The notes below the pieces were generated by a model. The model searched no databases and was not told where the DNA came from. It saw only the letters and a list, made by a program, of their open reading frames with translations. This document shows positions 9,497 through 20,700 of a DNA stretch of 64,000 bases, piece after piece (position 1 is the first letter of the stretch; each line of letters begins with the position of its first letter). Origin of the DNA: Metopolophium dirhodum (lineage: Eukaryota > Arthropoda > Insecta > Hemiptera > Aphididae); NCBI RefSeq assembly GCF_019925205.1, contig NC_083561.1:18413217-18477216 (forward strand), given 5' to 3'. The position numbers and the translations under genes are program-made.

Positions 9497-10630
9497 TTAA
9501 ACATTATATTTTTCGTTATCTAATTCATTTATTAATTTTAAAAACATTTTTTCTGAATAATCTAATAATGTTATTTTATTTATTCGATATAATATTTTAG
9601 AATTTTCTTTTTTTAAATTTAAAATCTTCTTGCATTTTTTGGTATTAGATAATATTTTGTACTCGCCTGAACACTTAAAATTACCTACAACATAAGAATA
9701 ATTACTTTTATTTATAAGTGATATTTTTTCCTTAAGTCTGTTTACTAAATCTATAGGGTTAGGATTTTTTCTTGGTTCTATAATAATATCAAAATTGTTC
9801 TTGTAAAAATTAATTTTATTTCTTATATATTTATCCTGACCTCTCAAAAACATGTATTCGTTATCTATTAATTTATTTTTAAAAAGTATATATTGATGTT
9901 TTAATTCTTTATCAACTGGATCAACATTTCGATCAGGTAAAGCTTTGTCAAGTTTATAGTTTGTGTCATTAAGTTTGGAATGTATATCATCTAATTTAGT
10001 TTGTGTTTGAAATTGACTTATTTCAATAGACTCTAAACGATGTATTATATTTGTGTTTTTTAATACTAAAGTATCTATTTTATTGTCTCTGCTGCTTATC
10101 TCGTTTTCATATCTTCTTTGATTTATTTTACGAATACTTGGTATTAATTCAGTATATACATACATTTGAAAATGTTCAGCAGTTTTTAATTTTAATCTTG
10201 AATTCATAACTAAAGAATACAGTCCAGGCTCATTTATATAAATTTCCTTGCCTTCATTATATCCTAAAGAGGTGGGAGTCACCGTGACTCCCGCCTTTAT
10301 GATTTCATTTAAATATTTTTTAAAAATAGATGATATTCTTTGTAATTTTTTTTTAGTAGATATATCTTCATATCCTAAAATTGTTAAAACATCCTTTGCT
10401 CTAAACCAAGGTTGATCTACAGTTCCTACAATTTTTATAGTTCTGTTGTCATAAGTAAATATCTTATTTAATCTACTCACTAATCCATCACACAAATCTT
10501 GGCTAGATGGAGTTTTTACTAGATTAGATTCCAAATTATTATTTATTGAAGGCATTACAGATTCATTTAAATATAAAAAATATTCAAACTCAATTTCTTT
10601 TTTTGTATCTAGCAAATTGTAATATAACAT
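9497..10630 (-). CDS. BRO-N domain protein, right-arm copy
   Basis: Identical at protein level to the left-arm gene at 2748-3881: N-terminal BRO-N/MSV199 fold, central coiled segment, DUF3627-like C-terminus. Both copies are intact, so the element encodes the protein twice in divergent outer positions with both genes reading toward the element centre. Confidence 0.8.
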   Translation of the reverse strand: MLYYNLLDTKKEIEFEYFLYLNESVMPSINNNLESNLVKTPSSQDLCDGLVSRLNKIFTYDNRTIKIVGTVDQPWFRAKDVLTILGYEDISTKKKLQRISSIFKKYLNEIIKAGVTVTPTSLGYNEGKEIYINEPGLYSLVMNSRLKLKTAEHFQMYVYTELIPSIRKINQRRYENEISSRDNKIDTLVLKNTNIIHRLESIEISQFQTQTKLDDIHSKLNDTNYKLDKALPDRNVDPVDKELKHQYILFKNKLIDNEYMFLRGQDKYIRNKINFYKNNFDIIIEPRKNPNPIDLVNRLKEKISLINKSNYSYVVGNFKCSGEYKILSNTKKCKKILNLKKENSKILYRINKITLLDYSEKMFLKLINELDNEKYNV

Positions 10631-11586
10631 CCAATAATGTAATATATTTTCAGGAACATGTTAATGAATAATATTATTTATCACTAATATATTTTACAAG
10701 CAATGTTCAAGTTTTCCAGCAATCCTAACTTCTGAGATATTAACATCAAATCGCAAAATCTATGTTTCTACAACTCAAACACTTTTCAACACCTCAACAT
10801 AAAATCTATGGCATTAGATCAACAGTTCAACATTCACTACAACTCAACTTTCAAGACATCTCACAACATCTATTTCATTGGCTCAGCAACTCAACATTCG
10901 AAACACCTCAACACATAATTTAAATTTCTGTTTTTTTTTTAAAAAAAAATTGTATAACTTTTAAAATCTAAAGCAAAATTTTACACAAAAAAAATATTGT
11001 TTAGGATAGTTTAAATGCAATAATAATTACTTAAATTAATTTTTTCAATTTCTTTTTTGCAATTAAATATGCTATTTCGATTTTTATTTTTGATAGAACA
11101 ATTATATTAAAATATATTTTAATTATTATTACATTTCATATGTTTTGGGAAAAATATTTTGGGGTGATTTTGCAAAAAATATTTTAATTATTATTGCAAT
11201 TAGATTTGTGAAAAAATATTTTGGGGGGATCATGGCATTTCAATTTTCAATTATTAATAACATAAGTTTTGCGAAAAATATTTTAATTATTATTGCATTT
11301 CGATTTTCTTAAAAATATTTTGGGGGATCATGGCATTTCAATTTTTAATTATTAATAACATAAGTTTTGCGAAAAATATTTTAATTATTATTGCATTTCG
11401 ATTTTTATTTTTAATAATTAAGTTTTGCGAAAAATATTTTAATTATTATTGCATTTCATAAGTTTTGCGAAAAATATTTTAATTATTATTGCATTTAGAT
11501 TTTCTGATCTTTTTGCACATTGTTTTCTTTGTGATCTTTTATTGATATAATATGGACTGTGCCAGGACTGGTACATATATACTACT

Positions 11587-11592
11587 AGCATG
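11587..11592. repeat. 6-bp target-site duplication, right copy (AGCATG)
   Basis: Directly follows the terminal ACTACT and matches 1786-1791. Confidence 0.93.
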
Positions 11593-12776
11593 ATCATAGG
11601 TAATACGACGAGGAATACTAATGGTTTCAATTAGCTGCAGTTCAGACTGATATCGGGCCCATAGGGAGGCAATGTCAGAGGGAACTGGGTCATCCCAGTT
11701 GATACCGGAGGTCCACAGCTGTTGTATGACGTGTTTTGTGAAAAAGGTCATGGGTGACAACAGTCCTAACGGATCAAACACACGAACAATGTCGGACAGA
11801 ACAGATCGTTTTGTCGGTTGAGTCATCGATGGCTGAGCTTTAAAGGAAAAAGTGTCAGCAGATGGGTCCCATTTTAACCCTAATACTTTCAAATCAGAGA
11901 GTTCGTCACTGTCGAACAAGACTGAGACGGACATTGCACGAGATTCTGGTGGGACCATTTGTAGAAGTTGTACATTGTTGCTGGCCCACTTGCGGAGCTC
12001 AAATTGAGCGAGTGCACAAAGGTTTATCAATTGGTCTTGACAGTTGAGAGCGTCTTCTTCTGAGTTTGCACCAGTTAAAATATCGTCGACAAAAGTGTCA
12101 TTGAGTAAAACGTCAGCGGCTACCGGCCACTTAGCACCGTCCAGTGTAGCAAGATGACGAATAGTTCGCAGAGCTTGAAAAGGTGCTGCTGACGTTCCAT
12201 ACGTAACTGTACAGAACCGATATTCATCAATTGGAGACGAGGGTGAAAATCTCCACAGGATTCTCAAATAGTCTCGATCTGAAGGTTGAACTAGGATTTG
12301 GCGGTACATCTGTTTTATGTCAGCCATAAACAGGTACTTCCAGAGACGAGAGCGGAGCAATACAACTTGAATATCTGGTTGCAACTTTGGACCAGTATAC
12401 ATACTCTCATTCAGAGAGGCTCCGGTTGAAGTACGGGCTGAAGCATTGAATACAACATGCAATTTTGTTGTCTTGCTGTCAGGTGATGTGGTATATAGTA
12501 ATTCAGTGTATTGTCACGTTCAGACACTGGCACAAGTTCCATGTGACCACTTGACAAGTAATCCTGCATAAAGTCTATGTACTGTTTTCGAAGATCAGGT
12601 TGCCGACTTAGTCGAATCTCAAGGGCCTTGTAGCGTTGATGAGCATGAGTCTTAGAATCACCTAACACAGGAGACGGTGTTCGAAACGGAAGTGTAACTA
12701 TAAAACGACCTGAACTAAGACGAGAAAAGGTTGAGACGTAGATCTCTTCTGCAACTTTGTCATCGGGATCATCCAA
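11593..12776 (-). pseudogene. BEL/Pao reverse transcriptase region, 5' side of the Polinton insertion
   Basis: Minus-strand BEL/Pao pol. The N-terminal part (12411-12776) reads DDKVAEEIYVSTFSRLSSGR, then FRTPSPVLGDSKTHAHQRY. After a frame change come VVFNASARTSTGASLNE, LFMADIKQMYRQILV, TYGTSAAPFQALRTI and the catalytic NDTFVDDILTGA (FVDD form). The region ends with DIVRVFDPLGLLSPM and ISIPRRITYDHA, where the Polinton inserts; the next codons are at 1785. A frameshift lies at about 12440. The 5' end (gag and LTR) is missing, cut at about 12777 by another repeat fragment. Confidence 0.88.
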
Positions 12777-12779
12777 AAC

Positions 12780-12941
12780 CGCCGCGCAGATATTATAGAA
12801 TTAGACAGGATAAAAAAACATGGGCTCATCTTAGACTCAACAATTCCTTGGGAAACAAAAACCCCCGTGCAGGACACAACAGTGGACGAAGAAAAGAGGG
12901 CAATCTACCAACCACGCGTCTTCACAATAAAGAACCAATAA
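12780..12941 (+). pseudogene. Fragment of a non-LTR retrotransposon C-terminal nuclease-like domain
   Basis: A 53-codon plus-strand frame reads RRADIIELDRIKKHGLILD, then STIPWETKT and DEEKRAIYQP. This resembles the D...D.T..E pattern of the PD-(D/E)XK-like region found in C-terminal parts of some insect non-LTR elements, with the follow-up DEEKRAIY motif. It is wedged between the BEL/Pao and Gypsy relics and belongs to neither. The family assignment rests on memory of the motif. Confidence 0.45.
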
Positions 12942-13024
12942 AGCATTAGCAACTGGGTTGTCGTAGGTTTATGGTTCGATACCCAAGGAACCGTATGTTG
13001 TTTTCTCAGTTTCATAGCAGATCA

Positions 13025-13549
13025 TAAGGAAAGGACATAATTTTCCACCGAGCGAGGACACTTTGAATTCCAACGTGTGCCATTCGGATTAAAAGGAGCA
13101 CACGCCACATTCCAGAGACTGATGAATACAGTTTTAACAGGATTAAATGGATTAAAAACGTTTGTATATCTAGACGATATCATCATATACGCTTGAGATA
13201 ATCCAGACCATACGAAGAAACTTCAAGAAGTTTTTGAAAGATTAAGGCAGTTCAACCTGAAACTTCAACCAACAAAATGTGAATTTATGAGGAAAGAAGT
13301 GAACTACTTAGGACATGTAATTACGGATCAGGGAGTGCGCCCAGACCCACAGCAAGTTCAATGTGTAATGGATTACCCAATCCCAAAAAACAGCAAGGAT
13401 TTAAAAGCTTTCCTTGGCTTATCAGGATATTACAGAAGATTCATACCTGATTACGGGAAAATTGCGAAACCACTCACTTCGTTATTGAAAAAAGACGTTG
13501 AGTTTAAGTTGTCCGAATTATGTAAAAAGCTTTTGAAGATTTAAAAAAT
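13025..13549 (+). pseudogene. Gypsy reverse transcriptase domain (partial)
   Basis: The legible motifs are TERGHFEFQRVPFGLKGAHA, FQRLMNTVL, the catalytic FVYLDDIIIYA (YLDD), LKLQPTKCEFM, EVNYLGHVITDQG and AFLGLSGYYRRFIPDY. A TGA at 13194-13196 follows the YLDD box, and a frame change near 13545 separates it from RNase H. The N-terminal fingers region is missing. Confidence 0.88.
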
Positions 13550-13570
13550 GTCCTCACTAATGAACCTCTG

Positions 13571-14383
13571 TTGCAATACCCCCATTTTAACCAAACATTC
13601 AACCTCACATGTGACGCTAGCAATTACGCAATAGGATGTGTGTTATCACAAGGCCCAATTGGAAAAGACCTCCCAATCGCATATGCCTCACGAACATTGA
13701 ATAAGGCGGATAAAGACTATAGCACAACAGAAAAGGAATTGTGCGCCATAATCTGGGGAGTTAAACAATTTCGACCCTATTTATTGGGCCAGGAGTTCAA
13801 CATTATCACTGATCACCGAGCATTAACTTGGCTTTTCAATGTCAAGGATCCTTGGTCACGATTAACCCGATGGAGGCTTAAGCTAGAAGAATACCAGTAT
13901 CAGATTCAATATAAGCCAGGATGTATCAATACAAATGCCGATGCATTGAGCAGAATCAGAGTCACAACTAGAGCACAAACATTGAGAAATGAACAAATCC
14001 CAGAATCTTCAGAGAATACAGAGTCTACAGAAATTCCGAAACCTACAAATACTACAGAATCTACAGAGTGTCCAAAATCTACAGACACTACAGAATTTTC
14101 CAAGACTTCAGAATCTTCAGACACTTTAGAATCATCAAATAAAACAGAATCATATCAGATATTTTTAAATTCAGATGACTCGCCTACGTCTAATGTTACT
14201 GAGATAACAGGTGACATCTTTAGTACATCATCCGACACCTCTCTGGCGCACTGTGTTTCCGCAGATCTAAAAATATCTAGAGGCATAGCCCTCCAATTTA
14301 GACGAAGATTTGGACAAATACAACAACTACGCCAACAAGAAAAATCACTTGAGGATGTTATATTTTTATGTGTAGAGGACTGA
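13571..14383 (+). pseudogene. Gypsy RNase H domain plus Ser/Thr-rich linker
   Basis: The first 130 residues match Ty3/Gypsy RNase H: FNLTCDASNYAIGCVLSQG, YASRTLNKADKDYSTTEKEL, YLLGQEFNIITDHRALTWL and YKPGCINTNADALSRI. The catalytic acidic residues are visible in these motifs. After it comes an unusual low-complexity stretch of about 50 residues with repeated TES, PKST and SSD words (about 13990-14140), probably a degenerate short tandem repeat (ACAGAATCT-like). The reading frame is open through 14383. Confidence 0.85.
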
Positions 14384-14404
14384 ACAATTTTCTACTTAAT
14401 AACG

Positions 14405-15072
14405 AAGTTACATATTTGGCAGAAACCAACCTATCAGTCAATATTTAACTGTTTACAAAGACTTAAGTTACTTTGTGAAAAAAAGCAAATCACTGAACTC
14501 GCTTGTCCTAGAATAGGATGCGGACTGGATGGACTCAAATGGGAGGGAATCCGCAAAATGCTTCGTTACATTTTTAAAAATACTACAATCTATGTAAGCG
14601 TCTATACTAAGGAGGAATTATCAGAAGATGAGAAACTCCGATTAATATCCGAATTCCATGATACACCACTAGGAGGTCATCAAGGAGTAACTAGGACTTT
14701 TAACAGAATATATGCCCAGTGTCACTGGAAGGGGATGAGGAAAAAAATCCGAGATTTTATTAAGAAATATCCTATACGTCGAAAAAACAAAATAGGGAAT
14801 AAACCATTAAAAGAGCCTATGTTGATCACAACTACTTCTAGCCGACCATTCGAGAAGATATTTTTGGATGTAGTGGGACCTTTACCAAGATCCCATAAAG
14901 GGAATTCTTTTGTCCTGACGCTAATAGATGACTTAATGAAATTCGCATGGGCAGCTCCAATGGAAAATCTTGAAGCTAATACTGTAGCACATCATTTTGT
15001 AACGCAGTTCCTGTGTTTGCATGGTCTACCACAGAGCCAGCAATTACACATTTCAACAACACGGAAGGACTT
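14405..15072 (+). pseudogene. Gypsy integrase, zinc finger damaged and core truncated
   Basis: The N-terminal zinc-binding region shows both His (EFHDTPLGGHQG), but the expected CxxC pair reads KKYPIRRKNK, so both Cys are lost. The core begins FEKIFLDVVGPLPRSHKGN with the first catalytic Asp, continues LTLIDDLMKFAWAAPM, and stops at CLHGLPQ before the second Asp and the Glu. At about 15040 the sequence jumps straight into the envelope-like region, so an internal deletion removed the rest of the integrase. Confidence 0.85.
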
Positions 15073-15079
15073 TATTACA

Positions 15080-16776
15080 AATTTCTAGGCAAACTAAAAG
15101 TTACAGACTCCGACTGGAAGCTAGTAAATTTCCTTAATCTAGAATATTACACAATGAGATACCTAGCGTTATCCAGATTTTATAATACTACATCTCAACT
15201 CTGTAGTGAAATACGTCAGAAAATCGAAAATCCAGAAAATACACAAAGCTGCCGACAGTTTGCGCAAGCAACTGTTCCATACCTCCTTGAAATTGATCAA
15301 AATCACCATAATATTGTATCAACTATAGGAAACAATGATCAGTCTAAAAGTAGAACCCGTCGTGGACTTAGCAACGCCGTTAGTCGGGTGGCCAACGTAC
15401 TATTCGGTAATGCTGAGAACATTGATTTCGGATTTATCTTCAACAAAATAACTCAATTAGTGAAAAGTTAAGTAAAATATATCAATTTAACATCGGAACA
15501 AACTCGAATCATTGAATTAACAACCAATGAACATAATAATACATTAAACCAGATATTAACAAACCAGCAAAAACTTGAACAGAACATTCAGCTACTAAGC
15601 GAATAAGCTAAGAAAAACGCAAAGGACATTGATCAAATAAAGATCAGAACAACGCTATTAGAACAAACTCTCTTCTTCGAAGTCCTACTGAATCAATAAA
15701 CATATGAGACACAAAATCTTTTGGCAATAATTGATTCTGCCTTACATGGGAAATTACACACCAGTGTATTGCACACCCAGCGTTGGTTAACAGAACTTCA
15801 AGAAATTAAGGCAAACATCCCAATAGGGACGACTTTCCCACAGATTAAAACAGAATATAATTCTGATTTCATAAAAATTTCTGAAATTACAGTTTATCAT
15901 AAAGGTCAATACCTTATATTTGTAACAAAAATCCCACTAGTACAAACCATTGATTTCAATGCCTATAAAGTAATTCCGTTACCTATTATATACGACAGTC
16001 AGAGCTTTATTTTAATTGACCCTAGTATGGAGATCATAGCAACCAGTTATGATACGCAAAAGTTTTTCACGTTGACAAATAAGCAATGGAAAATGTGTAG
16101 GGAGGAACAATCATATACACTTTGTAAAAATAGTCAACCGATCCATCATAAATCTAAGTCAAACATATGCGAAATTTCGCTCATGTCAAAACCACAGAAC
16201 TTCCCCGATACTTGTAATATAAAATTTGTAACAACAAATGCATCTGTGTGGAACCGACTACCTCAGTCAAATTCTTGTTTATTCTACACACAATCTGATA
16301 TAATAACAATATACTGCGAAAATCCAGCCAGAACATTTACTTTTGAGATTTATGGTGTAGGTCGATTGACTATTATCACAGCATGTAACATACACACGGA
16401 TTAAACATTATTACTACCCTCTAATCACATAAGAGCAAACACTTATGCTGATTTAGTTCCTGAAAATTCTAAATTTAATGTAAAACACTCTTTTACAAAA
16501 TTGTTAAATTCACTAATACCCCAAAGTATTATTAATGTACATATCATAAAAGATCTCACTGAATTCACACACAGCTTGCAAGAATTAAATACTTTAGAAA
16601 AACTACCCTCAGAACCTCCAAGTTGAATAATGATAGATGTACACATAGTAATATTATATATATTTATTAATTGTCTCATTATATTAAATACTTTCATTAT
16701 ATTCCAAGTTAGAAAGAATAATACGAAAATGTACAAGCCGGATCTTGCAGAAACCGAGCTTTCAGAAAATAATTGA
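15080..16776 (+). pseudogene. Errantivirus-type envelope gene relic
   Basis: The region lies between integrase and LTR, where errantiviruses carry an envelope gene. It includes a furin-like RTRR-GL site at about 15352-15369, followed by an amphipathic NAVSRVANVLFGN stretch typical of the fusion-peptide side. A Cys-bearing ectodomain part lies at 15721-16404 (for example EEQSYTLCKNSQ). From 16629 a hydrophobic anchor (VILYIFINCLIILNTFIIF) is followed by a short basic tail ending at 16776. Stops at about 15471, 15606 and 16404 break it. In live relatives the product would mediate membrane fusion; this copy cannot. Confidence 0.75.
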
Positions 16777-16835
16777 ACATTTAAGTTAATTTATGTGAAG
16801 GAAAATAGGGACTATTAAGCCCCCATGTTCCATTT

Positions 16836-16846
16836 AAGGGTAGGGG
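16836..16846 (+). other. Polypurine tract
   Basis: AAGGGTAGGGG directly precedes the LTR start TGTTAAGAAC, the expected plus-strand primer position. Confidence 0.75.
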
Positions 16847-17229
16847 TGTTAAGAACCCCTGAATACTGTTAGTTATATTGTTCTATGATTCTAGTAGTAT
16901 TAATGTAAATTGCTGTTTAATAATGTTTCTTAATATTGTAAACTGATACGTGTGTGACACAGGGGAGTAGGACTCCCTTCTCCATACGACTGGTCTAAGG
17001 AATTTGCTGAATAAACCCTTTTTGAACGGACGACCAGCTCGTATGCGGGGCTCGCACACGGAGCAGGCAGTGTAGTGTTGGTGTCACAACAGACCATTAC
17101 AGACCATTTCAGAGCATTTCATATAATTAAACGTTATTACAATTCAATAAAGAATATTATTTTGAGCCAAAGTAATTTAAACTCGTTTTATTTTATTTGT
17201 GCGGAATCGCTAAGTGCGCGTCCATAACA
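16847..17229 (+). repeat. 3' LTR of the Gypsy element
   Basis: The 383-bp LTR begins TGTTAAG and ends CATAACA, giving TGTT...AACA ends. AATAAA signals are at 17010-17015 and 17146-17151. No second LTR copy was found in the window. Confidence 0.8.
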
Positions 17230-17746
17230 ATACACTCAATATTATAAACTATCACTTATACTTGTAAGACTACAGATCACTCACACATATATGATATAAT
17301 GCAATAAACAGAGTTTTTTTTTCTTTTTTATCAATTTTTCTATTTTATATTAAATCTTTATTTTTTTTAAACCATCATACATTCTACCTAGTAGATATTT
17401 TATCTTTAAAGTTACTGTAATTATATTTATATATTTACGAACTATAATTTTATAATCTTAAAACATTCCTATGTATATCAATATTGACTATGTATACAGT
17501 GTATCTTGGCAACCCACATGGTGAGTAGTCCGCTTAATAAAGTTGTTATAAATTATGTATATATATATATGAGGGTTAAAACTTAAATGAGAGCGCGTAT
17601 TTTTGTGAAATGGCATATTTTTTCCATTTTATATATAATTCATAATATATATTAGAAAATTTGTGTGGTGACAAATGCACGTAACTCTATGCAATGTAAC
17701 TCAATAATTATAAATGGTCACAAAATTAAATTTAATGAATACGTAC
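17230..17746. other. AT-rich DNA, nothing recognised
   Basis: There is no coding potential or recognisable repeat. If the microexon gene has 3' exons, they would lie here or beyond the retrotransposon nest; I could not identify any. Confidence 0.5.
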
Positions 17747-17761
17747 TGGCCGCCACTTTTT
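17747..17761 (-). CDS. Predicted microexon, 15 nt, lowest-coordinate member
   Basis: AAAAAGTGGCGGCCA between a long T-tract ending TTTTAG and donor GTACGTATTC; Lys-Val-Ala-Ala. Confidence 0.6.
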
Positions 17762-20700
17762 CTAAAAAAAAAAAAAAAATGATGATAGTAATAATAATTT
17801 GTAATTAATGTGATATTTAATATGGATCTACCGTAAAATATCAGAAACAGAAGAATAAAAATATACAAACACTGATCAAATGTTTAATTAAATAATCCAA
17901 TTTGAAATCGATTGAATATAATATATGATGCAATGTTAGATTTGTTATAATTTAAGGACCCAGCACTTTTTATAGAAGTTGTATCTAAATAAGGTATTTC
18001 AACCAAATGGATTAGTAGCCAAATACTAAATAACACTCAATGAGTAACTATAAATATGATGATTATCATCATTATGTGAATTATGAAACAAAAATCACGT
18101 TAATTTATTTATAACATAAAACGAATTAAAAACAAATTAATAAATAAAATATGCACGTACGTCTATACTCTAAAAATAATACAATAAAAATAATATTTAA
18201 TAAATAATATTATACCTCATGATTCACAGTCTAAGTCAAGTATTTTTTGTTTTACTTTAATTACTGCAGTAACTTATAAATAACCATAAATTGAATTTAA
18301 AAAAATAGATCAATATTTACGCAAACAACCGACTCCCGTAGATCATTGTAGATCACTGTGAAATTCTTTTTCAATATTTTGTAGATACAAGGACAATAAT
18401 TATTAGGTATTCCCTATTAATAATTCTTAGGCAGTGATTATATTATAATTCCACTATCCAACACAATAAAACCTCTCTGATCTATCCATACAATAATTTA
18501 CTATAATGCGTTCGAAGACATTTAAAACATAAATAAATTATTTTTGATGGCAACCTGCTGCTAAGTATAACAGTTTAGTCTTTATCAGACATGCAAATAC
18601 AGCGTTGGACGCGTGTGGCCACACAGCCTAGCTAGTAGTGACTATTGTGCAATAAGCTGAATGCCTCTGCAAACCCTATACATTTTTCATCAGATCGACC
18701 TTAGCAACTGATAAGAATTAAGGTGTTTCAAGTGACTCATCTTAAAAATGTAAAGATTTCTGATTTGAAAAAGATATGTTAAGTTTGCATCTGTTCGAGC
18801 ATATTATTTTCCATATTTTTTTGATATTTTGTAATAAATTCAATATTCAAAATTAAATATAAATTAAATAATATATATGCGTGAGTCCATGCTATGTATG
18901 AAGTCAGTGATCGGTGGAGAGTATACCTCCTACCCACACTAATGATAATTTACTACTAACAAACTGCATATGTTAATCTTCACAACTGATCATGAAAGAA
19001 TTTATTTCTGCTCAATTAAATTAAATTATGAATTATGCAATGTGGTAAATCCATCTGTTTGGCAGATTATTAATTTATACCGATATTTTAATAGCATATA
19101 ATTACGTACCTTTTGTGGCTGAAATAAAATAAAAACTGTAGTTATGAATTATAAAATAAGTATTCATAGTATTGCTCAACTAAAAGATCATGGAATCAAC
19201 TACAAATTAAAAATACGTAATTTTACTGAAATGTAATAATTGACGAGTGACCAACAATTTTTTTTTAAAGAACCAAATAATTTACTGTATGTACTTTAAT
19301 ATTATGCACACCATGAATTAATATATATTATGCATGTTGCTGCCGCAACATAGCAATATAATAGAAATATACCTTATGCAAAGTAAATATATGAATATTA
19401 TAGGACATCGGTCACGGGGAAACAGCTGGTCACATACACACACTCACATATCACTATTTTGTATTGTATTATTTATTATTAGCGCACGGCATATTGAATT
19501 TTTATTTTAGCACAGGACCAGCTAGCTAGTCTGCACTCCATAAACTGTGAGTTTTTCATTATTTTTATTATTATTTATTTATTATACACATTTATGATTT
19601 AACTGTTGGGCCAAAAGAGCTATAGATATTTTATATTATTATTAATTTGTTGGGCCAGAAGGGTCGCATATTATTTTATACGAGCTTCAGCTCAAATAGC
19701 TGCGTCAATATATTATTATTTCGGTTGGCCATAACGGTCATTTATTATTATTATCTGTATTATTATTAACTTTCTTACTATACATTGTTGGACCAGAAGG
19801 ATCACATTATTTTCATAGCGGCTCAAATAGCTTTTTATATTATTTATTATTATTATTTCGGTTGGGACAGAAGGGCCATTCAATATTAATTTATTCCAGT
19901 TAGCCATAAGGGCTTTGATTTATTATTATTATTATTATTATTATTATATTTGTTTATACATTTGTGTTGCGGTGAGTAATTATATATTTTGAACTGCTAT
20001 TATTTAAATTTATGTATTATACAGCAACTTACCTACCAGAAACCGTGTTACCATTTTTTATTATTTTCATATATATACACCTACACACATACACATATTC
20101 ATACACAAATACACATAATTACACAACACGCACTACATAGCCGACAGTCATTACTAGGCGATCCTGACCACTACTGTTCGAGCTATTACACCATTACACA
20201 CCCAGCTTGTCCTCAATATTTCTAGGACTTAGGTGTCAGTGGTGTAAAGACCCTAAGTTGATGTCCGCGGGTACGCGTATTATTATTGTACGCTCCCGGT
20301 CGCACAATGCATATAATAAAAATAAAAACAACTTACTTTTGGCATCTAGAAATAAAGTCATTGGTAGTAATTTATAAGTATAATAATAAAACATTTGTAA
20401 TATGTTATCACTATAGAGAACAATTTAGAGATTTGTTTGAAAAGTTCTCAGTAAAATATGCTACATTTGAAATTAAAAAAATTTGGTGGTTGACATAGTG
20501 TAGACTGGGTCGTGACGGTGCCTGTACGTTGTACTATATAGTCACGGATACGTACCGGGTTACTATTGACTATACATTCAGGAACAGACAAACTAGCTAC
20601 ATAACGTAAACGTTTTACAAGATCTTTACATTTCATACTTTTCCAAATTGCCAAGTTGTATTTTCTGTTATTTCCAATTGATTAAAACACCATTTTGAGA

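Larger units (their letters stand above)
1792..11586. mobile_element. Polinton/Maverick-type element, foldback form, inserted in BEL/Pao pol
   Basis: The 9,795-bp element is flanked by AGCATG duplications, begins AG and ends CT, and has inverted repeats of 3,091 bp at each end (1792-4882 and 8496-11586). All three features fit Polinton/Maverick elements. Unlike a full Polinton it contains no polymerase, integrase, ATPase, protease or capsid gene that I can see. It carries three small genes, present once in each arm, and a central reverse transcriptase relic. The related decayed copy at 57355-61928 shares the terminal sequence and does carry polymerase B, which supports the family call. This copy is therefore probably a non-autonomous derivative mobilised in trans. 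The arms are nearly identical, so insertion or arm homogenisation was recent. Confidence 0.85.
8496..11586 (-). repeat. Right inverted-repeat arm of the Polinton
   Basis: Equal in length (3,091 bp) to the left arm and its reverse complement. It carries second copies of all three genes and of two stem-loops, and ends TATATACTACT before the AGCATG duplication. Confidence 0.93.
12950..17229 (+). mobile_element. Ty3/Gypsy (errantivirus-like) retrotransposon, 5'-truncated
   Basis: Order RT, RNase H, integrase, envelope-like, LTR on the plus strand. No gag, protease or 5' LTR was found, so the 5' half is lost. Several stops and an internal deletion make it non-functional. Confidence 0.85.

Noticed and set aside
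12945..12990. tRNA-like box B (GGTTCGATACC) with a possible box A upstream
   Set aside because: The acceptor stem and anticodon arm cannot be built. It is more likely a retroelement or SINE remnant.
18216..18230. Candidate 15-nt microexon with donor GTATAATATT
   Set aside because: In the shared phase it contains TGA, and its acceptor lacks a pyrimidine tract.
20286..20498. 70-codon plus frame
   Set aside because: It has no recognisable motif and overlaps a predicted microexon on the other strand; chance frame in AT-rich DNA.
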